NCBI GenBank assembly: GCA_964574815.1
Contig: CAZNPL010000021.1
Coordinates: 44,275 to 108,274, forward strand
DNA length: 64,000 bases
Origin: CAZNPL01 sp964574815
GTDB lineage: Bacteria > Planctomycetota > Phycisphaerae > UBA1845
Direction: 5' to 3'
Shown: positions 30,038 through 38,192 of the stretch, in pieces
How the letters are laid out: each line of letters begins with the position of its first letter
How positions within the stretch are numbered: the stretch's first letter is position 1
The notes under the pieces: generated by a model
The model's database searches: none
Told to the model about the DNA's origin: nothing
Seen by the model: the letters and a program-made list of their open reading frames with translations, nothing else
Position numbers and translations under genes: made by a program

Positions 30038-32398
30038 TCAGTTCTGCGGCTCCCAGCTTACTTCGGTCGTGCGGACCGTGGCCACCCAGCGGATCGTGGT
30101 GTCGTCGGCCCCGGTGACTTTGATCTCCAGTTCGTGGTCGGTGAAGAAATCGTTGATGTCCACGCTGACGCCCCAGCCCAGGGCCAACGTGTCCTCGCCC
30201 AGGGTCCTGATCATCGGGGTGCCGATGAATGACGTCGTGGGGCCGGCCCGCTTGATCGCGCCGGTGATTTGGTATGCGGCGGAGGCCCCGCCCTCGGCGC
30301 GGGCGACGACCTGGATGTCAAACGCCCAGGTCTTGCCGTCGTGAACGTACAGCGCCGCGCTGCCGTCGGACATGGTGTACGGACCTCTGGAATAGGTAAG
30401 CTCCCGAACCACATAGATCGACGTCTGGGCCGAGCCGCGTTCGGAGCCGAAAGCGCCGGCGGCGTAAGCGAACTGGTAGGGCATGCGGGCTTCCGCGTAC
30501 GCACCGCCGGGGATCGTGCTGCCGGCGGCCTTGGCGTTGTTGTAGTTCCCGCCGCCGACCGTGGCCCATCGCCCAAGACTGGGCCAGGGCGGGTCGTCGG
30601 GATCGCCGGTGATGTTCCTCGAACCGCCTGCAACGGTTGACTCGCTGCCGTTGGCCTCGTTGTTGACACCGCCGCCGATCGTCGTGCAGAAGTTCGTGGC
30701 ATCGTTTCCCTGGCCGCCGGCGACGGTGGCCCATTGCCCGTACGGCGGCTCGGCGACGTTGTCGTTGCCCGCGACGTTGCCGATCCCCCCGCCGACGTAC
30801 GAACCGATGCCGGCCTCGTTGTTGTAGCCGCCGACCACCGCCCCGAAGCTGCCGATGACGCGATTGGGCCGCGGGCCGACCTGAGGAATCGGGTCGGTGT
30901 AGCCTCCGCCGCCGATGAACGCGCCCTGTTCGCCCAGTTCCACGTAGTTGCCGCTGTGTCCGCCGACCACGTTCGGAGCGAAGCCGTGGGTGTCGCTCTC
31001 GGCCGGCTGAAGTCTCAGGGCCGTCTTGTTATCGGTTCGAAGCGTAACCTCCTCGAAATCGTCGGTGCCGATCCAGCCGGTGACTTTCGCGTTTCCGTCG
31101 ACGTGGAGCTGCTGGTCGGGGTCGGGCGTTCCCGCCCCGAGGCGTCCGGCGAAATACCCGCGGCCGCTGAAGTAGCCCGCGTAACCGTTCGCCGAGGGCG
31201 CCAAGCCTCGCACTCCGTATGTGAGGCCCCGCGAGGCGGTGGCCTCGCCGAAGACGCCGGTGCCCGTCCCGGTCGTTCCGTAGACGCCGACGCTGCTGCT
31301 GCCGTCCGCTTCGCCGACGACGCCGCGTCCTCTGGCGCCGTTCGATTTACCATAGACGCCCTCGCCGCTGTCGCCGTCGGCGACGAAGAACCCGCCGTAG
31401 TTCTTCGACAGGCTGGCAGCCGACGCCCAGCCCTGCACGGCCTTGCCGATCTTGCCCTGCGTCCATCCGAACACCGCGGCCTTGTCGTTGTCGGACTCGG
31501 TCACGTTGAACTCGCCGGCCCGGCCGCCGCCGTAGGCCAGCGCCTGAATTGCCGGCCCCGTGCCGTCGGTCGCTGCCGTCAATGCCGGCAGGCCGTTGGC
31601 GGAGTTTTCTATATGAAAGTGACCGGCACGCCCGGCTCCCTGGGTCTTGGCTTCGAGGGCGTCGCTTTCGTTGGCGGCATCGACGTTCAGGAAGAACCCG
31701 GCCCGGCCGGTGCCGCGCTGCTCGCCGTACACCGCAATGCCGCCGCCGTCGCTCTTTCCGATCAGTGCGGGGCTGTTGTTGGCGGGGTTGTCGATCGCGA
31801 AGCTGCCTGCGCTGCCGGTTCCCGTGGCACGCGCCACGACGCCGTGATGCGCGCTGTTGGTGTCCACCCAGACGGCCGGGTTGTGCGCGGTCGGGTCGGT
31901 CACGATAAACGCACCCGCGACACCGCCGCCGTCGTTCGTGATGGAGAAGGCGTCGCCCGTCGAAGATACTGTATCTTCATAAGGCATCATCAGGCCGCCG
32001 GCCCGTCCCGCGTAGATGGCATACGGCACGCCGGCCAGCTCCTGCCGCGGGCTCAGCACGGTGTAAGGACCGGCGCCGTCGCCGGCGCGCGTCTCGACCT
32101 GCAAATACAGGTCCTGCTCATTGAACAGCTCGATGTCGAAAAGCAGGTAGACTTTGAATACCCCGTCGATCACCTCGACGTTCTCACGCGTCGCCGCCGC
32201 GCCCAGTTGGACGCCCCCCGCGTAGGAATCGAAGAGCTTGAATTCGAAGTCGTACTCGTCGTTCGCGGGCAAGCCGCCGTCCTTGAGATACCCCTGGTAA
32301 AAGAAGCCCTCCATCAGAGGTGGACCGGCCGGGACGGAGCGGGGAAAGACCAGGCTCGCCCCCGCCACCGCGATCGCAAGAATCCAGCGGATATGCAT
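30038..32398 (-). CDS. Exported protein with YadA-head-like repeats
   Basis: The 786-residue protein has a signal peptide (MHIRWILAIAVAGASLVFP...). A domain follows with the YQGYLKDGGLPANDEYDFEFKLFD pattern seen at the N-terminus of many exported tail-fibre-like bacterial proteins. The centre consists of glycine-rich repeats of about 30-45 residues (AGRAGHFHIENSANGLPALTA and similar). It then passes into SFGAVVGGYNNEAG, TTIGGGVNNEANGSESTVAGG and WATVGGGNYNNAKAAGST, which resemble the left-handed beta-roll repeats of the YadA/Hia head. No YadA membrane anchor follows, so it is not a classical autotransporter adhesin. AGGAGG lies seven bases before the ATG. It is convergent with C2. Confidence 0.8.
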   Translation of the reverse strand: MHIRWILAIAVAGASLVFPRSVPAGPPLMEGFFYQGYLKDGGLPANDEYDFEFKLFDSYAGGVQLGAAATRENVEVIDGVFKVYLLFDIELFNEQDLYLQVETRAGDGAGPYTVLSPRQELAGVPYAIYAGRAGGLMMPYEDTVSSTGDAFSITNDGGGVAGAFIVTDPTAHNPAVWVDTNSAHHGVVARATGTGSAGSFAIDNPANNSPALIGKSDGGGIAVYGEQRGTGRAGFFLNVDAANESDALEAKTQGAGRAGHFHIENSANGLPALTAATDGTGPAIQALAYGGGRAGEFNVTESDNDKAAVFGWTQGKIGKAVQGWASAASLSKNYGGFFVADGDSGEGVYGKSNGARGRGVVGEADGSSSVGVYGTTGTGTGVFGEATASRGLTYGVRGLAPSANGYAGYFSGRGYFAGRLGAGTPDPDQQLHVDGNAKVTGWIGTDDFEEVTLRTDNKTALRLQPAESDTHGFAPNVVGGHSGNYVELGEQGAFIGGGGYTDPIPQVGPRPNRVIGSFGAVVGGYNNEAGIGSYVGGGIGNVAGNDNVAEPPYGQWATVAGGQGNDATNFCTTIGGGVNNEANGSESTVAGGSRNITGDPDDPPWPSLGRWATVGGGNYNNAKAAGSTIPGGAYAEARMPYQFAYAAGAFGSERGSAQTSIYVVRELTYSRGPYTMSDGSAALYVHDGKTWAFDIQVVARAEGGASAAYQITGAIKRAGPTTSFIGTPMIRTLGEDTLALGWGVSVDINDFFTDHELEIKVTGADDTTIRWVATVRTTEVSWEPQN

Positions 32399-32427
32399 GG
32401 TTGTTCCTCCTGCTTTAGACTTTCAAA

Positions 32428-32457
32428 AGTTTACCACCTTCGCAGGCTGCGATTCAA
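32428..32457 (-). promoter_or_regulatory. Probable promoter of the YadA-head-like gene
   Basis: On the minus strand TTGAAT (32457-32452), an 18-base spacer and TAAACT (32433-32428) precede the gene. Transcription would start near 32421, with a leader of about 23 bases that includes the AGGAGG ribosome-binding site. Confidence 0.45.
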
Positions 32458-32592
32458 GCAGAGAGGGTGCGGACCTGGGCTGGAGTTATGAGTATCGGAG
32501 GAACGATCGCCGCATTGATGCGTCGTGAGGAAGGCCCTTGGTGCTCGGCGGCGCGCAGGTGGAGCGATTGCTTTTGTTTCAGGCCGTGTCGT

Positions 32593-33435
32593 CTAACGGC
32601 GGCGGCGGAGGAGCAGTCCGGTTGCGCCGATGAGGAGCATGCCGGCCGTGGTTGGTTCCGGTATGAAGGCCAGGCCGGAGATGCCTACTCCGGTGATGGT
32701 GTCGTCGAAATCGCCGATCAGGGTGCTGTCGCCGGTCAGCGGGTCAAACGAATACAGGCTGTTCGTGCCCGGATTGATCGCCAGCGGACCGGCCGTCGCG
32801 AAGTACCGTGTGTCGTTGAAAAGCACCATGCCGCCGACGGTGCCCACGTTCGGAGCGACCGAGTCGATCGGGGTTCCGGCGCCCGTCGCGGGGTCGATCG
32901 ACAACAGCGCGTTATCCGTGCTGTCCAGCCCGACCAGCACACCGTCCGACCGCCAGCCCAGCCCGGCGATGTCATGCCGGCCGCCGATCTCGCCGATGAT
33001 TGCGGCCGCACCACTGGCCAGGTCAACCGAAAACAGGACCGGCGTGGTCGTCCCGCCGTTCACGCCGTAAGCCGTTCCGTCCGGGCCAAATGCCAGGCTG
33101 CCTTCGAAGATGGGAATGCCGAGTCCGCCGATGGCGGTCGCCACCACGTCGTCCAGACCCGGCGACACGTCGAGGCGGTAAAGCATCGCGTCCTGCTCGC
33201 CGGTGGTCATCCCATAAAGGTTTCCGTCGAACGGGTTGAACTCGAGCGCCCCCAGAGCGGACAAGCCGGTCGAGCCGATCAGACTCAAACCGGCGTCGGA
33301 CTCCGAAACGCCGTACAAATCGCCCGTATCCCACTCCACCGCCATGAGCTGAGCCTGCGCAAGCGGCGCACCCCCGCAAAGCACCAGGATCGACATGAAA
33401 GCGACAGTCCATTTCGTGGATACACGAAGATGCAT
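32593..33435 (-). CDS. PEP-CTERM sorting domain protein with propeller-like repeats
   Basis: The 280-residue protein has a signal peptide ending around AQAQ. Repeated segments such as LYRLDVSPGLDD, LFSVDLASGAAAIIG, LLSIDPATGAGTPID and LYSFDPLTGDSTLIG suggest a small propeller. It ends with IPEPTTAGMLLIGATGLLLRRRR, a PEP-CTERM sorting signal: a PEP motif, a hydrophobic helix and an arginine cluster. Such proteins are processed by an exosortase and delivered to the cell surface or extracellular matrix; no exosortase gene is in this window. A GAGGGGAAG lies before the ATG. Confidence 0.88.
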   Translation of the reverse strand: MHLRVSTKWTVAFMSILVLCGGAPLAQAQLMAVEWDTGDLYGVSESDAGLSLIGSTGLSALGALEFNPFDGNLYGMTTGEQDAMLYRLDVSPGLDDVVATAIGGLGIPIFEGSLAFGPDGTAYGVNGGTTTPVLFSVDLASGAAAIIGEIGGRHDIAGLGWRSDGVLVGLDSTDNALLSIDPATGAGTPIDSVAPNVGTVGGMVLFNDTRYFATAGPLAINPGTNSLYSFDPLTGDSTLIGDFDDTITGVGISGLAFIPEPTTAGMLLIGATGLLLRRRR

Positions 33436-33496
33436 GACTCACTTCCCCTCTTAAGCTGGCCCGACGGGCCCTCAGTCATTCATGCAGTACGCGCTC

Positions 33497-33518
33497 ACCG
33501 GCCCGAGCACGGGCCGGT
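33497..33518 (-). other. Strong hairpin at the predicted 5' end of the PEP-CTERM mRNA
   Basis: A perfect 9-bp inverted repeat (ACCGGCCCG, AGCA, CGGGCCGGT) lies between the predicted minus-strand transcription start (about 33527) and the gene. It would form at the very 5' end of the transcript. There is no T tract, so a stabilising rather than terminating role is inferred. Confidence 0.4.
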
Positions 33519-33533
33519 CAAGAGCCAGTGTCT

Positions 33534-33539
33534 ATTATA
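33534..33539 (-). promoter_or_regulatory. Consensus -10 hexamer upstream of the PEP-CTERM gene
   Basis: On the minus strand the sequence is TATAAT, a perfect -10 hexamer. The -35 region 17-18 bases upstream (TTTACT or TTACTC) is weak. The predicted transcription start is near 33527. The rest of the 33436-33805 gap shows no gene. Confidence 0.45.
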
Positions 33540-33805
33540 CCTCACCCGGCGGGCCGGAGTAAATGGCCGCCAGGGGGTAAGATCGGCGTCGCGACTCCCG
33601 AAATGACACCCCGGCGCGACCGCCCCGGCGCCGGTCCAAAAAAACCGGAATATCGGAAGTCAGGCGTGCATCCGCGCCGTCGGGCGCGGCTGTTGGACGG
33701 CCTTTGCCTGCGAAGTATCGAGTGCACCCGGGACCCTCAGTCGGTGCATCGCACGGCGCGCTTTATTGGACCCGTCTCGTAATGATAATTTTCTGCGGAT
33801 AACTT

Positions 33806-33835
33806 TTCACTTAACAGGCCGTGCTGGAGTATGAT
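33806..33835 (+). promoter_or_regulatory. Probable promoter of the collagen-like gene
   Basis: TTCACT (33806-33811), an 18-base spacer and TATGAT (33830-33835) resemble a sigma-70-type promoter. Transcription would begin near 33842, about 26 bases before the ATG. Confidence 0.45.
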
Positions 33836-33867
33836 TAGGTGCGAGCATGTGTAGAAGGGAGCACATC

Positions 33868-34860
33868 ATGAAAACATTCAGACGATTGGGTGGTTATTTC
33901 GCCGTGACATGTATGATTGCCGGACTTGTGTTCAAGCCGGGTTGCGGCACTAATCCTTTCCTCGGCCTCGAGGATTACCAGCGCGATATCCTCTTCGCCG
34001 GACTCGCCTACGCGCTGTTGCTTAATGCGCAGGGCGGCGAACAACCCCCGGGACAGCCGATCCCCGGCCCGGAAGGTCCGCAGGGGCCCGAAGGTCCGCA
34101 AGGTGAGCCCGGCCCGCAGGGACCGGAGGGGCCTCAGGGCGAGCCCGGACCCGAGGGGTCCGAAGGTCCGCAGGGTGAAACCGGCCCGCAGGGACCCAGC
34201 GGTCCGCAGGGCCCGGCCGGCCCGGAGGGACCCGCCGGCCCGGCGTTCTTCGATCAGTTCATCGATGATTTCTTCACCTACGCCGATCACCAGCCGGGCG
34301 AGCTGCCGATCGGGATCGTGTCGATCATCGAGCCGGCGCTGGGTGCTCCGGAAGACACGGCCGGTGATGCCGGCGCGATCGCCTACCGCTTCGCCATCCC
34401 GCGATCTTACGACGCCGGCAACGCGGTGACGATGCGTCTGTTCTTTTACCGCATGGGCCCGTGGAATGAGGAGTGTCTCATCTTTACCTTGGATGCCGTT
34501 CGCCTGCGCTCCGGTCTTCCGATCGATCCTTACGGCGAAAGGCTCTGGGTGCGACCTGATTGGCTGCCGTTTGCCGCGCCGACAGGCGTGAACCCGTTTG
34601 AGCTGTTCCTGATCATCGACATTCCGATCAATACACCCGATGGACTCGACGACGATGTCGAGCTGGCGCCGGGAGACTTCCTCGCGTTCGAGCTCGCCAC
34701 GGCCATCAAGGACAACCTGACCCCATGGGACGACGGCGGGCGCTTCGAGATCCTGGGCGTCGAGTTCTACGAGTCGGAGCAGACTGCGCTCGAGGGCGCG
34801 ACGATCTTCCGCGACGAAGAGCAGCTCACCTGCTTCGATGGAGGCGACATCCCGGAGTGA
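33868..34860 (+). CDS. Exported collagen-like G-X-Y repeat protein
   Basis: The 330-residue protein starts with a signal-peptide-like segment (MKTFRRLGGYFAVTCMIAGLVF) followed by KPGCGTNP. The cysteine could be a lipidation site, though the residues before it do not match a classical lipobox. Residues of about 62-125 are an uninterrupted collagen-like run of Gly-Pro-Glu/Gln triplets. The remaining 200 residues form a compact domain with no recognised family. Collagen-like stretches in bacteria form triple helices in surface stalks. The ATG at 33868 follows AGAAGGGAG and is preferred over an in-frame start at 33847. It has no obvious operon partners. Confidence 0.8.
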   Translation: MKTFRRLGGYFAVTCMIAGLVFKPGCGTNPFLGLEDYQRDILFAGLAYALLLNAQGGEQPPGQPIPGPEGPQGPEGPQGEPGPQGPEGPQGEPGPEGSEGPQGETGPQGPSGPQGPAGPEGPAGPAFFDQFIDDFFTYADHQPGELPIGIVSIIEPALGAPEDTAGDAGAIAYRFAIPRSYDAGNAVTMRLFFYRMGPWNEECLIFTLDAVRLRSGLPIDPYGERLWVRPDWLPFAAPTGVNPFELFLIIDIPINTPDGLDDDVELAPGDFLAFELATAIKDNLTPWDDGGRFEILGVEFYESEQTALEGATIFRDEEQLTCFDGGDIPE

Positions 34861-35040
34861 CGACGAATCGAGCGGTAAAAAATTAAGACAGCATGGAAAG
34901 GCGCGGGGCAAACCAGGCGTTGGTCCCGTGCCTTTGGCTTTCTTGGTCAGCTTGGGGCCGGGCGTGTGTCGCGTCGTCCGGCTCTTCACCCCGCTGGCCG
35001 GCACACCGGCGGGGCCGGGGTGATACGGTACCGCTAATCG

Positions 35041-35069
35041 TTGCGAAAAACGCCGCATCTCGCTAAACT
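35041..35069 (+). promoter_or_regulatory. Promoter of the M6 metalloprotease gene
   Basis: TTGCGA (35041-35046), a 17-base spacer and TAAACT (35064-35069) form a plausible sigma-70-type promoter. The start would be near 35076, leaving a leader of about 110 bases. The rest of 34861-35185 shows no gene. Confidence 0.45.
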
Positions 35070-35185
35070 TCATGATCTGTGGGGGTGTAAGCGCGGGCCG
35101 GCCAATCCGGCCGTTCGCGTCCTTCCGGCGGGGAGCGATTCCAACATCGCAACATCACGAACCAGTAGCCGCGGGAGAACCTGAA

Positions 35186-37072
35186 ATGTCGTACCCGACC
35201 GAGCGCGACTTCGATCATCGTTCCAATCGTTATGGTTTCTCGAGGGTCGCCCGCCCGTGCTGTCTGCTGGCGACGCTCGCGTGTGCCGGTGCCCTGATGC
35301 TCGGCGGGCCAACGGCCGTCGCCGCCCCCGTATGGGGCGAGGTCTTTCCCCTGCAGCAGCCTGACGGCACCGACATCCAGGTGCGCATTTGGGGCGACGA
35401 GTTCTACCGCGTCGTCGAATCGCTCGACGGATACACGCTGGTGCGCGATCCGGAGTCGGGCTTCGTCTGCTACGCCCGGCTTTCCGCTGACGGCAACGAA
35501 CTGGTCTCTACCGGTGTCCCGCTCGGTTCGCCGCGATTGAATACGCTCAACCTGTCCAAGCACATCCGCATCAACCGCTCCGCCGCGCGCGCCCGAATCG
35601 ACGCCGTCCGCGCCGAGGCCGAGCGCCTCGACGCCGAGGTCCTCGCGGCCTCGCAGAGCAGCCGGCAGGCCGGGCCGCCCAACATCGGTGACGTCAAGGG
35701 CATCGTGCTGTTGGTCGACTTCGACGACGACCCCGCCACCATCCCCCCGAGCGACATCGACGACTACTGCAACCAGATCGGATACACCGGCTACGGAAAC
35801 AACGGCTCGGTCCGCGACTACTTCCTTGACGTGTCCAACGGCCTCCTCGATTACACCAACTTCGTGGCCGACGCCTACTATCGGGCCGAACACCCCAAGA
35901 CCTACTACGAAGACCCCGGCGTCAGCTACGGCACCCGAGCGCGGGAACTCATCCGCGAGGCGCTGGAAGACCTCGAGGCCAACGGGTTCGACTTCAGCCA
36001 GTACGACTCCAACAACGACGGCCGCGTCGACGCGGTCAACTGCTTCTACGCCGGATACGTCAACAACGCATGGGCCGAGGGCCTCTGGCCGCACTCGAGT
36101 TCGGTCTACTTTTCCGCCGACGGCGTCGAGACTTACCGCTATCAGATCACCAACCTCGGCTCCAGTCTCCGGCTGGCCACGTTCTGCCATGAGAACGGGC
36201 ACATGATCTGTTACTGGCCCGACCTGTACGATTACGACGGCGATTCTCGGGGCGTGGGCCGCTTCTGCCTCATGTGCTCGACGGGAACCGGCACCAATCC
36301 GACACAGCCTTGCGCCGCCATGAAGTACTACGCCGGCTGGACCGACACGCATCTTCTCACGGAGCCGCAGTCATTCCTGCCCCTGCCGGCGATCGGCAAC
36401 GTCGTGTACAAGTACGAGCGTCCCGGTGCCACGAACGAGTACTACCTGATCGAGAACCGCCAGCGCACCGGCCGCGATGCCTCCATCCCGGACAGCGGCC
36501 TGGCCATCTGGCACGTGGACACCTACGGCAGCAACAATTGGCAGCACCAGTTGCCGAGCCAGCACTACGAAGTCACGCTCGTCCAGGCCGACGGCGACTG
36601 GGACCTCGAGAACAACCGGAACGGCGGCGACTCGACCGACCTGTGGGCCGACCCTGACTACACGGAATGCAGCAGTTGGACCTATCCCAACACGTTGTGG
36701 TGGGATGGCACGCCGTCGGGCCTGACGGTGCGCGACGTCAGCGTCTCGGCGCCGACGATGACGTTCGGCTTTGGAGCGCCGGTTTCGTGCGTCAACGCGG
36801 GCGACTGCGAGGACGGCGATCCCTGCACCGTCGACGAATGCGTCGACAACACTTGCGTAAACACATTGATCTCGAACAAGGACGTCGACGGCAACGGGGT
36901 CCTGAACCTTTTTGACGTGTTCTGTGTTCTCGACGTTCTCGCCGGCGACCAATCCACTTGCACGTACACGGACTGCGACGTCCAACCGTGCACGCCAAAC
37001 GGCGTGGTCAATCTGATGGACATTCTCGCCATCCTCGACGCCGTCGCCGGCTTCGATCCGTGCTGCGGGTAA
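35186..37072 (+). CDS. Secreted M6 family metalloprotease with C-terminal dockerin-like domain
   Basis: The 628-residue protein has a signal peptide (CLLATLACAGALMLGGPTAVA). An M6-type (immune inhibitor A-like) catalytic domain follows. Its zinc site is FCHENGHMICYWPDLYDYDG, with zinc ligands His335 and His339 and catalytic Glu336, followed by the family's PDLYD sequence. An EF-hand-like DSNNDGRVDAVN lies upstream of it. The last 60 residues contain a Cys-rich DCEDGDPCTVDECVDNTC stretch and two dockerin-like loops (DVDGNGVLNLFDVFCVLD and NGVVNLMDILAILD). The ATG at 35186 is preferred over the frame opening at 35072 because GGGAG precedes it and the signal peptide follows. The same dockerin-like pair occurs in the gene at 38193, suggesting shared docking or surface placement. 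Confidence 0.88.
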   Translation: MSYPTERDFDHRSNRYGFSRVARPCCLLATLACAGALMLGGPTAVAAPVWGEVFPLQQPDGTDIQVRIWGDEFYRVVESLDGYTLVRDPESGFVCYARLSADGNELVSTGVPLGSPRLNTLNLSKHIRINRSAARARIDAVRAEAERLDAEVLAASQSSRQAGPPNIGDVKGIVLLVDFDDDPATIPPSDIDDYCNQIGYTGYGNNGSVRDYFLDVSNGLLDYTNFVADAYYRAEHPKTYYEDPGVSYGTRARELIREALEDLEANGFDFSQYDSNNDGRVDAVNCFYAGYVNNAWAEGLWPHSSSVYFSADGVETYRYQITNLGSSLRLATFCHENGHMICYWPDLYDYDGDSRGVGRFCLMCSTGTGTNPTQPCAAMKYYAGWTDTHLLTEPQSFLPLPAIGNVVYKYERPGATNEYYLIENRQRTGRDASIPDSGLAIWHVDTYGSNNWQHQLPSQHYEVTLVQADGDWDLENNRNGGDSTDLWADPDYTECSSWTYPNTLWWDGTPSGLTVRDVSVSAPTMTFGFGAPVSCVNAGDCEDGDPCTVDECVDNTCVNTLISNKDVDGNGVLNLFDVFCVLDVLAGDQSTCTYTDCDVQPCTPNGVVNLMDILAILDAVAGFDPCCG

Positions 37073-37425
37073 AGAAGATGCCGTCAGCCGTCAGCTCTCG
37101 ATTTATACGCGCTGTCTGTAAGTAAACAGAGCGCAGGAGGATCGAGTCCTCATCCTGCAATATGGCTGCGCGACGAGCCGCCCCGTTTGCCCCAGCATTG
37201 CTTTCCGCCAGGCGGGCGCGTTGAGATCGCGGGCGGAAGCGCTTCGTCTCTTTCTTCGGTTGGGCCGTTCTTGTCCAAGAGAACGCATCGGTCGCCGACC
37301 CGAACTTTTCCTGACCCACATGGCAACGGCGTTTTCGGCGTTTTCCGAAGCTACCAGTAGCTGACGGCTCTCCGCGCAATTGATCGTTTCCGGTCGCGGA
37401 CAGGCCCGAATGCGCCGGCAAAAGC
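37073..37425. other. Intergenic region with GTCAGC-type short repeats
   Basis: This stretch contains CCGTCAGCCGTCAGC near 37081 and TAGCTGACGGCTCTCCGC near 37359, both related to the heptamer repeat at 63626. A 195-codon minus-strand frame covers it, but it overlaps the end of the protease gene, is rich in Arg and has no recognisable motif, so it is not called. Confidence 0.35.
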
Positions 37426-37453
37426 TTGAGTTTGGTAACGATTGTGCTATAAT
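37426..37453 (+). promoter_or_regulatory. Promoter upstream of the truncated cohesin-like gene
   Basis: TTGAGT (37426-37431), a 16-base spacer and a perfect TATAAT (37448-37453) form a strong sigma-70-type promoter. Transcription would start near 37460, giving a leader of about 187 bases. Confidence 0.6.
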
Positions 37454-37646
37454 AGAGGCGATCCGAGCGGAGGGGAACCGGAGGAGTCGCGACACGTGAT
37501 CCGTCCGCGCTAGAACACATCCACGCTTCGGGAAGCCGTCGCCGGTATTCAGGGTGCCGTGCGCGCGTTTGGTCAGCGCTGGCGTCCGTCATTCCAACCC
37601 GGCGCGATGGCCCTCAGCCCGTCCCATCGAAACAAGGAGGCCCGAG

Positions 37647-38156
37647 ATGTTCCGCAATCCGCCAACCATCGCGGCGCCCGTGAGCCTGTGCCTCGCCGTC
37701 GCGTCGGCCCCATTGCACACGACGCATACCCTGGCCGGTGAGCCGGCGGCGGTGTTGCCCCCGCAATTCGAGTGTCTGTCCAAGAGCATCGATGGGCTTG
37801 ACTGCGCCACGTTCATGTGGCGCGTCACGAACATGAATACCGACGATGACATCGACCGCCATACGCCCTGCAACTGGATCTGGACCGAGGCCGACTCGGG
37901 CGACATCAACGGCCGCTCGGCCATCAACGACATCAGTGGCCGCATCGTGGTCGCCACGCCCGACCCGTTTTTCGCGCCAAGGAGCACGGTGTACCTCGGC
38001 ACATACGCCGTCCGCGCCACCGATGACGCGTACGGCACATTCCAAATCGGCCTGGACAGCGACCCAAACTACCTGATCGTCGCCGACGCATAAGGAGAAC
38101 TCTACGCCGTCAACGTGACGCCCGCGGCGATTGCCCTCGATCCGCCGCGGGACTAA
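37647..38156 (+). pseudogene. Short exported protein, 3' part duplicated from the 38193 gene and cut by a nonsense codon
   Basis: The open frame (ATG 37647, SD AAGGAGG at 37634-37640) encodes 148 residues with a signal peptide and ends at TAA 38091-38093. From about 37929 the DNA is nearly identical to 39025 onward in the next gene (AINDISGRIVVATPD versus AVNDISGRIVVATPD). In that paralogue the codon equivalent to the TAA is TTC. After the TAA, the same frame continues with GELYAVNVTPAAIALDPPRD and stops at 38154-38156, matching GDLYTITVTPATFAIVRPRD of the paralogue. The upstream half lacks the paralogue's dockerin-like region, so the gene is a chimera that has also lost its last strand. Confidence 0.7.
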
Positions 38157-38192
38157 AATAAGGCGTCTGCCCTTCGAAACAGGAGTTACGTC

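Noticed and set aside
30734..32491. A 585-codon plus-strand frame opposite the YadA-head-like gene
   Set aside because: It mirrors the codon structure of the minus-strand gene in high-GC DNA, has no ribosome-binding site, and its translation is low-complexity Ala/Val/Gly/Arg with no motifs.
37008..37592. 195-codon minus-strand frame after the M6 protease
   Set aside because: It overlaps the protease C-terminus, has no Shine-Dalgarno sequence, and covers a promoter and short repeats; the product has no domain.
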